A stretch of DNA of 29,935 nt, from positions 1-29,935 of the forward strand of contig JACQWH010000025.1 in NCBI GenBank assembly GCA_016209345.1, in the 5' to 3' direction. Shown in pieces: positions 21,981 through 29,758 of this stretch (position 1 is the stretch's first letter; every line of letters starts with the position of its first letter). Below the pieces are notes generated by a model. The model saw nothing but the letters and a program-made list of their open reading frames with translations, had not been told where the DNA came from and ran no database searches. This DNA is from Candidatus Uhrbacteria bacterium (GTDB lineage: Bacteria > Patescibacteriota > Patescibacteriia > JACQRZ01). The position numbers and the translations under genes were made by a program.

Positions 21981-22087
21981 CAAATGTCAAAGCTCAAATG
22001 TCAAATCAAATCCAAAATCCAAATATGAACGCATTCTTGATTTTGAGCTTTGACATTAATTTGATATTAGGATTTTGGCATTAGGAT
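21981..22087. repeat. Heptamer tract that extends into the end of uvrA
   Basis: The left arm (21981-22029) has CAAATGT, CAAAGCT, CAAATGT, CAAATCA, AATCCAA twice and ATATGAA. The right arm (about 22037-22087) has TTGA at 7-nt steps and TTAGGAT, TTTGGCA, TTAGGAT in 7-nt register (22067-22087). The right arm includes the uvrA stop and last codons. TTTGACAT repeats on the minus strand are -35-like and might serve leuS, but no good -10 is seen. Confidence 0.75.
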
Positions 22088-24919
22088 TTCAGCAAGGTAT
22101 TTTCCCGTTATGCTCTTTGGATTCTTTGCCACCTGTTCCGGTGTTCCCTCTGCCACAAGGTATCCCCCCGCATCCCCGCCCTCGGGTCCCAGATCAATGA
22201 TCCAGTCGGCATTTTTTATGACATCAAGATTATGCTCGATCATAAGGATGGTATTGCCCTTTTCAACAAGCTGATTAAGCACCAGGAGGAGCTGTTGTAC
22301 GTCTTGGAAATGCAGTCCTGTCGTCGGTTCGTCCAGGATCGTGAGCGTTTTTCCCGTCGATCTGCGCGCAAGCTCGGCGGCGAGCTTGATGCGCTGTGCT
22401 TCGCCTCCGGACAATGTCGGCGCGGGTTGGCCCAGCCGGATATACCCAAGCCCGACATCGGAAAGCGTTTTGAGCCTATCATGGATGCTCGGATGTTTGG
22501 CGAAGAATGTGAGCGCCTCGTCGACGCTCAAGGAAAGTACGTCGGCAATCGAGAGGCCCTCGTAATGCACTTCGAGCGCTTCTTTCGTATATCGCTTTCC
22601 CCCGCAGTCCCGACATTCGACAAACACATCGGACAGGAAGCGCATATCGATGCGCGTCATCCCTTCGCCTTGGCATGTTTCACATCGCCCCCCCTTAACA
22701 TTAAAACTAAAGTGTCCCGGTGTAAACCCCTTTATCCTGGATTCGGGCAAGTTGGTATAGAGCTCTCGGATGGCGGTAAAGATATTGGTATAGGTGACCG
22801 GGTTTGAACGGGGAGTCCGGCCGATGGGCGCTTGGTCTATAACGATGACTTTGTCGATATGTTCAACGCCGCGTATCTCGCCATGCGATCCCGGGATATC
22901 TTTGGATCGATAGAGTTTTTTTGCCAGCGCCTTGCTGAGGATTTCAACGATGAGCGTTGATTTGCCCGAGCCGGATACGCCTGTCACAGCAACAAGATTG
23001 CCAAGAGGAATGCGTACCGAAATATGTTTCAGATTGAACGCATGCGCGTCAATAATCTCGATAGCGCCGGCCGCTCCCCGCCGCGCTTTTTTGGGAAGGG
23101 AGATTGACCGCTCCCCCGACAGATAGCGTCCGGTAATCGACTGTTTGTTTTTCATAATGTCTCGCGCGGTTCCTTGCGCCACGATGGTACCGCCGTGTTT
23201 TCCCGCAAGCGGCCCCACGTCGATGACGCGATCGGCTGCCATGATGATTTGCGTATCGTGTTCGACAACCAAAACGGTATTTCCGAGATGGTGAAGGTCG
23301 CGCAAGGTCGCGATAAGTTTCTCGGTGTCGCGCGGATGCAGGCCGATGGATGGCTCATCCAGGATATACACCACGCCGACAAGCGATGTGTAGAGATGGT
23401 TCGCGAGCTTTACCCGTTGCGCTTCGCCGCCCGAAAGCGTCGCGGTATTGCGATCCAGGACAAGATAGTGGAGGCCGACTTTTTGCAGTGAACGCGCTCG
23501 CTGTATGATATGTTCAATAATGGGCAGGGCGATTGCACGGGTTCGTGCGTCCGCGAGTAGGGACTTTTTCATGCCGGACAGCGACTCAAACAGCGCGATA
23601 AGCGCATCAACAGAAAGAGACACAATCGTATCGATGGTATGTCCGGCAACGCGCACGGCAAGCGCTTCGGGTTTCAGGCGTTTGCCCGCGCACGCGGAGC
23701 ATGGGGATCTGCGCATGTATTCTTCCAGCTCCTTTCTGATATAGTCAGAGTCGCTTTCCCGATATTTTTTTTCCAGATAGGGAATAACGCCGGCAAATGG
23801 CGTTTGTGTGGGCTCTGATTTTTTCTGTGTTTTTTTTATGTTCCCCGATAAGAGAAATTCCTCCTGTTCGGCGGAGAAATCGGCAAGCGGCGTATGGACT
23901 GAGCAGCCGACGCCGCCTAGCGCGGATTGAATATCGGTAAAAAGATGGTGCGTGTTTGTATACAGTTTGTTGAGCGGCTGAATCGCTCCTTGCGCGACGG
24001 TCAGTCGCCGGTTGGGTATGAGGAGGTCGGGATCGAATGTAAGCAAATATCCCAAGCCCGTGCAGTGCGGACAGGCACCGACGGGATTATTGAAAGAGAA
24101 GTGGCGCGGCTCGAGCGGCTCGATACGAATGGCGCATGACGGGCATACCAGCCGTTCGGTAAACGCGCGCTCTTCTTTTGAGCGTTCATTCCAAAGGATA
24201 AGCGTTCCGTCGCCCAGCTCAAGCGCGCTGTTTACCGCGCGCACGATCCTGCCTGAATCCCGCGCGTCTGTGCGAGGGTGGGAAAAGAGGTCAACGACCA
24301 CGTCAAGCGAATGATGGTGCGCCTCGTCAAGGCGGGCTGTCAGCAATTCTTTCAATGAATACGAGTGGTGATCGACGCGGACAGTATGCATCCGGAGTTT
24401 TTCAAGTTCTTCCAGGATACGATCAATATGCAGGATTTCGTCGGAAAGAAGCGGCGCGAGAAGCGCAATCGGCTGCGTCGCGCGCGCCAACTCATCGGCA
24501 ACAGCGGTAATGATGGTCTGTTTGCTTTTGTTGGTAATCTCTTTCCCGCAGGCGGGGCAATGGGGGGTGCCGGCGCGGGCAAAGAGGAGGCGCAGGTAGT
24601 CGTATATTTCCGTTGCCGTTCCCACGGTTGATCGGGGAGACGATGACGCGGTTCGCTGATCAATGGCAATTGTCGGGGGAAGTCCGTTTATCTGGTCGAC
24701 ATCCGGTTTGTCAACGCTTTCAAGAAATTGTTTTGCGTAGCTGGACAGCCCCTCCATGAACCGCCGCTGTCCTTCCGCATAAATCGTATCGAATGCCAGT
24801 GACGACTTTCCCGATCCGGAAAGCCCGGTGCATACAACCAGAGCGTTGTGCGGGATTTCCACCGACACGTTTTTCAGATTATTGACGCGGGCTCCTTTTA
24901 TGATGATGGAGTCGATCAT
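22067..24919 (-). CDS. uvrA: Excinuclease ABC subunit A (UvrA)
   Basis: UvrA recognises bulky DNA damage as a dimer and loads UvrB in nucleotide excision repair. The protein (950 aa from ATG 24919) has two ABC ATPase halves: Walker A TGLSGSGKSSLAFDTI and TGVSGSGKSTLIVEI, signatures LSGGEAQRVKLANHL and LSGGEAQRIKLAAEL, Walker B VYILDEPSIGLHP and LTILDEPTTGLHF. Zinc sites include CPSC...CPHCTGLG and CETCQGEG...CRDCGGKRY. ATG 24919 is preferred to the TTG at 24928. The last residues (AEILMPKS) are encoded by the heptamer tract downstream. A good promoter lies about 35-60 nt upstream. It is transcribed alone or with leuS. Confidence 0.97.
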   Translation of the reverse strand: MIDSIIIKGARVNNLKNVSVEIPHNALVVCTGLSGSGKSSLAFDTIYAEGQRRFMEGLSSYAKQFLESVDKPDVDQINGLPPTIAIDQRTASSSPRSTVGTATEIYDYLRLLFARAGTPHCPACGKEITNKSKQTIITAVADELARATQPIALLAPLLSDEILHIDRILEELEKLRMHTVRVDHHSYSLKELLTARLDEAHHHSLDVVVDLFSHPRTDARDSGRIVRAVNSALELGDGTLILWNERSKEERAFTERLVCPSCAIRIEPLEPRHFSFNNPVGACPHCTGLGYLLTFDPDLLIPNRRLTVAQGAIQPLNKLYTNTHHLFTDIQSALGGVGCSVHTPLADFSAEQEEFLLSGNIKKTQKKSEPTQTPFAGVIPYLEKKYRESDSDYIRKELEEYMRRSPCSACAGKRLKPEALAVRVAGHTIDTIVSLSVDALIALFESLSGMKKSLLADARTRAIALPIIEHIIQRARSLQKVGLHYLVLDRNTATLSGGEAQRVKLANHLYTSLVGVVYILDEPSIGLHPRDTEKLIATLRDLHHLGNTVLVVEHDTQIIMAADRVIDVGPLAGKHGGTIVAQGTARDIMKNKQSITGRYLSGERSISLPKKARRGAAGAIEIIDAHAFNLKHISVRIPLGNLVAVTGVSGSGKSTLIVEILSKALAKKLYRSKDIPGSHGEIRGVEHIDKVIVIDQAPIGRTPRSNPVTYTNIFTAIRELYTNLPESRIKGFTPGHFSFNVKGGRCETCQGEGMTRIDMRFLSDVFVECRDCGGKRYTKEALEVHYEGLSIADVLSLSVDEALTFFAKHPSIHDRLKTLSDVGLGYIRLGQPAPTLSGGEAQRIKLAAELARRSTGKTLTILDEPTTGLHFQDVQQLLLVLNQLVEKGNTILMIEHNLDVIKNADWIIDLGPEGGDAGGYLVAEGTPEQVAKNPKSITGKYLAEILMPKS

Positions 24920-24953
24920 ATGCGACAACGATGTTCATAAAATTGTGTGAACA

Positions 24954-24982
24954 AGTATATCGCAGGAGCGGAGGAATGTAAA
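24954..24982 (-). promoter_or_regulatory. Promoter of uvrA
   Basis: On the minus strand TTTACA (24982-24977), a 17-bp spacer and TATACT (24959-24954) make a near-consensus promoter. The start would be near 24947, giving a leader of about 28 nt to ATG 24919. No LexA-like site is evident. Confidence 0.75.
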
Positions 24983-25073
24983 CCCCTCGCGTTTCCATGA
25001 TACATGTGGCATTAAGAATTGGTTTATGTCCCGTAAGGGGAGTGGTTTTTGAATGAAGTGATAAAAATATTCA

Positions 25074-25115
25074 TTCTGTGCGTAAAATACGCTATAGCGT
25101 ATTTTACGCACAGAA
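25074..25115. repeat. Perfect 42-bp palindrome with no loop
   Basis: The 21-nt half 25074-25094 (TTCTGTGCGTAAAATACGCT plus A) is the exact reverse complement of 25095-25115, with no spacer. It lies between the end of the dsbA-like gene and the uvrA promoter. On the minus strand it is followed by TGAATATTTTTATC, so it might terminate the dsbA-like transcript; it could also be a dimeric-protein binding site or a recombination site. Confidence 0.8.
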
Positions 25116-25174
25116 CATCATCCAAGCACTATTTATGATGAACCGGCGAAAGAATCAACCGCGAGCATTGAATC

Positions 25175-25861
25175 CTAGCGTTCCAATTCGTTATCGATCA
25201 CTGCTTTAAATGATTCGTAGGATACGACGCCGACGAGACGCGTTGCGTTGACAAACCATGTCGGGGTTCCTTCCAGGGCAAGGGTGAGTGCATCGTCGAG
25301 ATCTTTTTTTATAAACGGTTCGTAGCGTTTTTCTGCCATGCAGGCGTTGAAAGATGCGAGGTTGAGGCGCAGGTCTTTTGCAAATGTCGCAAGTCCCGCA
25401 AGCGAGATTTCCTGCTGTCGCGAGTATGCCATATCATAGAATTCGAGAAATTTTCCCTGTTCATTTGCGCAAAGAGACGCAAGGGAAGACGGAACGGCGA
25501 AGGGGTGTATGGACACAAGCGGAAAGTGGCGAAATTCGAAACGCACCGATTTGTTTTCGTATTCTTTGAGAAGCTCAAAAAGTATCGGATGTGCTTTTTT
25601 GCAAAACGGGCACTGAAAGTCCAAAAATTCAACGACGACGACGCGCGCGTCTTTTGGGCCTACAGCGGCGGCAATGTCGGACTGCGCGTGCGCAAGAATA
25701 AAGTCGGAGGATGATCCTTGCGTGTCTGCGCCCTTTTCCGCGGTCCAAGACCGCGGCAGAGGGGGGATGGTAAACGTGTCGGATCCGGCAAATATGAAAA
25801 TGCCGACCACGGCAACAATGACAAATGTGCCGATAAAAATCCAAATGTGTTTTGCTCTCAT
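25175..25861 (-). CDS. DsbA-family thiol oxidoreductase, membrane-anchored
   Basis: The 228-aa protein has an N-terminal anchor (IWIFIGTFVIVAVVGIFIFA), a linker, then a thioredoxin-like DsbA domain with the CXXC motif Cys84-Pro-Phe-Cys87 (EFLDFQCPFCKKAHP) and the cis-Pro loop GTPTWF (Pro200). The inserted helical part contains RHFPLVSIHPFAVPSSLASLC, as in the DSBA/thioredoxin_4 family. It should work outside the membrane, making or shuffling disulfides in secreted proteins. No DsbB or VKOR partner is in the window. It has its own promoter and is divergent from lemA. No Shine-Dalgarno is visible. Confidence 0.92.
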   Translation of the reverse strand: MRAKHIWIFIGTFVIVAVVGIFIFAGSDTFTIPPLPRSWTAEKGADTQGSSSDFILAHAQSDIAAAVGPKDARVVVVEFLDFQCPFCKKAHPILFELLKEYENKSVRFEFRHFPLVSIHPFAVPSSLASLCANEQGKFLEFYDMAYSRQQEISLAGLATFAKDLRLNLASFNACMAEKRYEPFIKKDLDDALTLALEGTPTWFVNATRLVGVVSYESFKAVIDNELER

Positions 25862-25895
25862 AGCGTAGCGCTAAAGCATGAATTAGGATTCAATA

Positions 25896-25924
25896 ATCAT
25901 ATCATGGGCACCAATCCTGTACAA
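25896..25924 (-). promoter_or_regulatory. Promoter of the dsbA-like gene
   Basis: On the minus strand TTGTAC (25924-25919), a 17-bp spacer and TATGAT (25901-25896). The leader to ATG 25861 would be about 28 nt. Confidence 0.6.
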
Positions 25925-25958
25925 CCGAAAAGGGATATGCTATGCTTATCTATAGTAC

Positions 25959-25975
25959 GCTTCTCCTCGAGAAGC
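25959..25975 (+). other. Small hairpin upstream of lemA
   Basis: GCTTCTC (25959-25965), CTC, GAGAAGC (25969-25975) form a perfect 7-bp stem without a T-run, 51 nt before lemA. It may lie in the lemA leader; a promoter for lemA could not be placed with confidence. Confidence 0.35.
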
Positions 25976-26025
25976 AGTGCGAATATTTTAGGTGCTCTGT
26001 TTTTTAACATCTAACCCTTAATAGT

Positions 26026-26583
26026 ATGAATCAGCAAACGCTTATTCTCATCATAATCATCGGCATCGTGGTTGTATGGCTTGTGAGCATGTACAACACG
26101 CTCGTTTCTCTTAAAAATCGTACCGATGAAGCATGGTCGGATATCGATGTTCAGCTCAAGCGCCGATATGATCTCATCCCGAACCTGGTGGAGGCGGTTA
26201 AGGGGTATATGACGCACGAACGCGACACGCTCGAGAGTGTGACGAGGGCGCGAGTCGCGGCTATGGGCGCACAATCCGTTGAGGAACACGCCAAGGCGGA
26301 AAACATGCTTACCCAAGCATTAAAAAGTGTGTTTGCCGTCGCGGAGCAATATCCCAATCTGCGCGCGTCGGAAAACTTTGCAAAACTTCAGGACGAGCTG
26401 AGCGATACCGAGAACAAGATCCAGGCGGCGCGGCGTTTCTACAACGCGAATGTGCGCGACCTTAACACCGCCATTCAAAATTTCCCCAGCAACATCATAG
26501 CAAGCATGTTTAAGTTTGTCGGCCGGCAATTCTTCGAGCTTACCGAAGAGGCGGCAAAGGAACCGGTGAAAGTTAGCTTTTAA
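26026..26583 (+). CDS. lemA: LemA family protein
   Basis: The 185-aa protein has one N-terminal membrane helix (TLILIIIIGIVVVWLVSMYN) and the LemA core NTLVSLKNRTDEAWSDIDVQ, KRRYDLIPNLVEAVKGYM, then FAKLQDELSDTENKIQAARR and FYNANVRDLNTAIQNFPSN. LemA proteins are membrane-anchored helical bundles of unclear biochemical role, often encoded beside HtpX as here. The cytoplasmic or extracytoplasmic side is not determined by the sequence. htpX starts 5 nt after its stop, so the two form an operon. No Shine-Dalgarno is seen. Confidence 0.96.
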   Translation: MNQQTLILIIIIGIVVVWLVSMYNTLVSLKNRTDEAWSDIDVQLKRRYDLIPNLVEAVKGYMTHERDTLESVTRARVAAMGAQSVEEHAKAENMLTQALKSVFAVAEQYPNLRASENFAKLQDELSDTENKIQAARRFYNANVRDLNTAIQNFPSNIIASMFKFVGRQFFELTEEAAKEPVKVSF

Positions 26584-26587
26584 CACA

Positions 26588-27472
26588 ATGTACAATCAAA
26601 TCACCGCAAACAAGCGAAAGACGGTTGTTCTCATCGCCATTTTCCTGATTGTTATCTGGGGAATAGGGGCGCTTTTTGGCATATACTACGGCTCTCCGTG
26701 GCAGGGGCTTGCGCCCGCGATTATCATATCGCTGGTACTGACGCTCATATCATATTATTCCGGAGACAAAATAGCGCTGGCAGCATCCGGAGCGAAGGAA
26801 ACATCGCTGGCAGAAAATCCATATCTCTGGCGCATGGTTGAAAATCTCTGCATTGCCCAGGGCATGGCCATGCCGCGCGTGTACACCATCAACGACACGG
26901 CCATCAATGCATTTGCCACCGGACGGGACCCAAAACACGCGTCAATTGCCGTGACGGCCGGCGCGTTGCAGAAGCTGGAAAACGAGGAGCTTGAAGGCGT
27001 GCTTGCGCACGAACTGTCGCATGTAAAAAACTACGACATTTTGGTCATGACCATCGTCATCGTGCTGGTGGGCACTATCGCGCTGCTTTCCGATTGGTTT
27101 GTGCGGATGAATTTCTGGGGCGGCGGCAGCGATCGGGAGAATCGCAGCGGAAACGCGGTTTTTCTCGTTATCGGTCTTGTGCTTATGATTGTCGCGCCGA
27201 TTGTCGCCGAGCTTATCAAGCTTGCCGTGTCGCGCCAACGGGAATATCTGGCCGATGCCTCCGGCGCGTTGTTGACCCGGTATCCGGAGGGACTGGCGAA
27301 TGCATTGGCGAAGATTGCGTCAGACCATCAGGCGACAAAGGGTGCGAGTCAGGCAACCGCGCATCTCTATTTTTCAAATCCTTTTCTTGGTTCTCGTTCA
27401 AAGATTGCCAACTTTTTTTCAACCCACCCGCCGATTGAAGACCGCATTGCCCGCCTGAAAGGAATGGCGTAG
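26588..27472 (+). CDS. htpX: HtpX membrane metalloprotease
   Basis: HtpX is an M48-family zinc protease that degrades damaged membrane proteins. The 294-aa protein has two N-terminal helices (VVLIAIFLIVIWGIGALFGI and the one after), the zinc motif HELSH (141-145) and the third ligand Glu219 in RQREYLADASGA, with two further helices between them. The STHPPIEDRIARLKGM ending is typical. The ATG follows lemA by 4 nt without a Shine-Dalgarno. All catalytic residues are intact. Confidence 0.97.
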   Translation: MYNQITANKRKTVVLIAIFLIVIWGIGALFGIYYGSPWQGLAPAIIISLVLTLISYYSGDKIALAASGAKETSLAENPYLWRMVENLCIAQGMAMPRVYTINDTAINAFATGRDPKHASIAVTAGALQKLENEELEGVLAHELSHVKNYDILVMTIVIVLVGTIALLSDWFVRMNFWGGGSDRENRSGNAVFLVIGLVLMIVAPIVAELIKLAVSRQREYLADASGALLTRYPEGLANALAKIASDHQATKGASQATAHLYFSNPFLGSRSKIANFFSTHPPIEDRIARLKGMA

Positions 27473-27483
27473 CGGCGCGCGCA

Positions 27484-27512
27484 TTGACATTTTTTCGCTC
27501 CTGCCCTATACT
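27484..27512 (+). promoter_or_regulatory. Promoter of secG, start codon 9 nt past the -10
   Basis: Perfect TTGACA (27484-27489), a 17-bp spacer and TATACT (27507-27512); the ATG of secG is at 27522. The geometry equals that at 1692-1730 and predicts a leader of 0-3 nt. Confidence 0.85.
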
Positions 27513-27521
27513 GTCCTTTAT

Positions 27522-27740
27522 ATGAATTTGGCCCTTTCCATTACACAGGCGACGACTGCCATCCTTTTGATTATTTCAATCCTTCTCCAGCAGCGCGGCA
27601 CCGGTCTTTCCGGCGCGTTTGGCGGAGAGGGAAACGTCTACCGCACAAAACGGGGAGTAGAAAAGATTCTTTTTTTCGCAACGATTATTTTTGCGCTTGT
27701 ATTTTTCGCATCTTCCCTTGCGCGGATGTTTGTGCAATAA
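27522..27740 (+). CDS. secG: Protein-export membrane protein SecG
   Basis: The 72-aa protein has two membrane helices (ALSITQATTAILLIISILLQ and ILFFATIIFALVFFASSLA) separated by the conserved polar loop QQRGTGLSGAFGGEGNVYRT. SecG is the small stimulatory subunit of the SecYEG translocon. It has its own strong promoter with almost no leader. Its stop is followed 5 nt later by a long heptamer tract. Confidence 0.95.
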   Translation: MNLALSITQATTAILLIISILLQQRGTGLSGAFGGEGNVYRTKRGVEKILFFATIIFALVFFASSLARMFVQ

Positions 27741-27745
27741 TTGTT

Positions 27746-27863
27746 TTAGCTTCTAGTTTTTAGCTTCTAGGTTTCAGCTTCTAGCTTCTAGCTTTTAGTA
27801 ATTACTGATCCCTGATCACTGACCCCTGAAACCTGATCACTGTCCCCTGACACCTGAATTTAG
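27746..27863. repeat. Heptamer tract, eight left-arm plus eight right-arm units
   Basis: The left arm (27746-27801) has eight units of type YTAGNTT (one has CAG), for example CTAGCTT and TTAGCTT. After TTA the right arm (27805-27860) has eight CTGNNNN units (CTGATCC, CTGATCA, CTGACCC, CTGAAAC, CTGATCA, CTGTCCC, CTGACAC, CTGAATT). It fills nearly all of the gap between secG and the binding-protein gene and is the most regular tract of the window. Confidence 0.85.
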
Positions 27864-27867
27864 ATTC

Positions 27868-29640
27868 ATGTCCATTCTCTCACCTCAATCGTGGAGGAAA
27901 CAGGGTGCGTCGCATGTGGCCCTGGATAAAAAACTTGTCGGTTCGCTTTCCAAAACACGGCTTCCACGCCTGGGACAACTGAAATATCTTCCTCGCATAT
28001 TATCGCGGCGCGATTATCGCATTGTGCAGATTCTCTGCGTTGTTCTTCTTGTCAATGCGGTGTTTTTGGGATGGAAGGCGTATAACGCGAGCACGGTAGA
28101 GGTGCCGCGGTCCGGCGGAACATATACCGAGGGTCTTGTCGGTACGCCGCAATATATCAACCCGCTTTTTCTCTATACCAACGACAGCGACCGCGATCTT
28201 GTAAAGTTGATATATTCCGGACTGATGGCGTATACGGCGGATAGAAAAATAGTTCCGGACTTGGCGGAGCGGTATGATCTTTCCAGCGATGAAAAGACAT
28301 ATACATTCTATCTTCGGCCTGACGTGAAATGGCACGATGGAGAACCGTTTACGGCCGACGACGTTGTTTTTACCATTGAGAAGATTCAGGATCAAAAAAC
28401 GAAGAGCCCGAGCCAGCCAAGCTATGCGGATATCGCGGTGAAGAAGATTGACGAGCGGACGGTTTCGTTTTCTCTGCCAAAGCCCTTCGCTCCGTTTCTT
28501 GACCTGGCAACCATTCCCATCCTGCCGCGCCATATATGGCAGGACGTCTCGCCCGAGCAGCTGCCGCTTTCGACATATAATCTCAAACCGATTGGAACAG
28601 GGGCATGGAAGTTTAAATCATTTCAGAAAGATGGCGACGGGACGATTCGATCGTATACGCTTGTCCGTAATCCTGATACCTATACCGCAAAGCCGTACCT
28701 TGAAAAAATCGTGTTTACCTTTTATCCCGACGCGGAGTCGGCAGTGGAGGGGCTGAAAAACAGGCATGTGCAAGGAATCAGTTTTCTGCCGCGCGCGTTG
28801 CGGGACCAGCTGGTAAAGGATACGGCGCTTCGGCAGTATCGTTTGTCGCTTCCGCAATATACGGCACTGTTTTTTAATCAGTCGAATAACGCGGATCTTC
28901 AATCGCTGCCGGTTCGCCAAGCGCTCGCGGCGTTGATTGACAAGAAAAAAATTGTTGATGAGAGCATGAAGGGTGAGGCGTCGGTGATAGACGCACCCCT
29001 CCTGAGAGGATTTATCGGGTATCATGAACAGGTAAAGAAGTATCCGTTCGATCCGGCCGCGGCCCGCGAGATTCTCGCGAAAGCCGGCTGGAGCGCGGAC
29101 GCGGACGGAAAGATTGCAAAAAAGCTCTCCCTTGACCTGGTGACCGTCGACACTCCCTCAACAGTAAGCGCGGCGAATATGATAAAGGAACTGTGGGAAG
29201 CGGCAGGCATTACGGTACGCGTGTCCGTGCAGTCGTCTGCCGAAATCAAAGAGACGATAATCGGTCCGCGAAAATACGACGTTCTTCTCTATGGCGCGCT
29301 TATTGGATCTGACCCCGACCTCTATCCGTATTGGCATTCATCCGGAAAAAATGCGCCGGGTTTGAATCTCGCGCTTTTTAACAATGCGGCTGCCGATACG
29401 CTGTTGGATGACGCGCGACGCATCGCAGATCCGGGAGTTCGCGATGAAAAGTACAAACGATTTCAAGATATTTTGGCAAAAGAGGTGCCGGCGATTTTTC
29501 TCTATAGTCCAACCTATACATATGTCATGACAAAATCAATACGCGGCGTTCATGATGAACGGCTTATCGTCTATCCCGCAGACAGGTTTAATGATATTCA
29601 CGAGTGGTATATAAAGGCGGGGCGGGCATTGAAAAAATAA
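27868..29640 (+). CDS. Peptide/nickel-type ABC transporter substrate-binding protein (SBP_bac_5), membrane-anchored
   Basis: The 590-aa protein matches the OppA/DppA family: GGTYTEGLVGTPQYINPLF, LIYSGLMAYTADRKIVPDLA, YTFYLRPDVKWHDGEPFTAD with the DVVFTIEKI helix, then PIGTGAWKF, VRQALAALIDKKKIV and DPDLYPYWHSS. Instead of a lipobox it has a ~50-residue basic N-terminal part and one membrane helix (VQILCVVLLVNAVFLGWKAY), so it is probably an anchored extracellular domain with a cytoplasmic tail. No permease or ATPase genes are adjacent. It may be an orphan receptor for peptides or have another role. tRNA-Leu begins 9 nt after its stop. Confidence 0.93.
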   Translation: MSILSPQSWRKQGASHVALDKKLVGSLSKTRLPRLGQLKYLPRILSRRDYRIVQILCVVLLVNAVFLGWKAYNASTVEVPRSGGTYTEGLVGTPQYINPLFLYTNDSDRDLVKLIYSGLMAYTADRKIVPDLAERYDLSSDEKTYTFYLRPDVKWHDGEPFTADDVVFTIEKIQDQKTKSPSQPSYADIAVKKIDERTVSFSLPKPFAPFLDLATIPILPRHIWQDVSPEQLPLSTYNLKPIGTGAWKFKSFQKDGDGTIRSYTLVRNPDTYTAKPYLEKIVFTFYPDAESAVEGLKNRHVQGISFLPRALRDQLVKDTALRQYRLSLPQYTALFFNQSNNADLQSLPVRQALAALIDKKKIVDESMKGEASVIDAPLLRGFIGYHEQVKKYPFDPAAAREILAKAGWSADADGKIAKKLSLDLVTVDTPSTVSAANMIKELWEAAGITVRVSVQSSAEIKETIIGPRKYDVLLYGALIGSDPDLYPYWHSSGKNAPGLNLALFNNAAADTLLDDARRIADPGVRDEKYKRFQDILAKEVPAIFLYSPTYTYVMTKSIRGVHDERLIVYPADRFNDIHEWYIKAGRALKK

Positions 29641-29648
29641 TTTTTTGC

Positions 29649-29732
29649 GGGCGAGTGGTGAAATTGGCAGACACGCATGGTTCAGGGCCATGTGTTCGCG
29701 AGAACGTGAGGGTTCGACTCCCTCCTCGCCCA
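29649..29732 (+). tRNA. tRNA-Leu (CAG)
   Basis: Acceptor stem GGGCGAG/CTCGCCC with discriminator A, anticodon stem CATGG/CCATG with loop TTCAGGG (anticodon CAG), a long variable arm (TGTTCGCGAGAACGT) as in class II tRNAs, and T-arm GAGGG/CCCTC with loop TTCGACT. CCA is not encoded, unlike in the tRNA-Asp at 14767. It begins right after the binding-protein gene and is probably cut from the same transcript. Confidence 0.97.
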
Positions 29733-29758
29733 AGTAGGTAAATCAAACAAGTGTTTTG

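Noticed and set aside
21970..22010. Promoter for leuS formed by TTTGACAT repeats
   Set aside because: -35-like TTGACA occurs twice on the minus strand, but no -10 at proper spacing is found; TAGTGT touches the start codon.
24920..25073. LexA/SOS box at uvrA
   Set aside because: No CTGT-N8-ACAG pattern; the only CTGT/ACAG pair is in the 42-bp palindrome with the wrong spacing.
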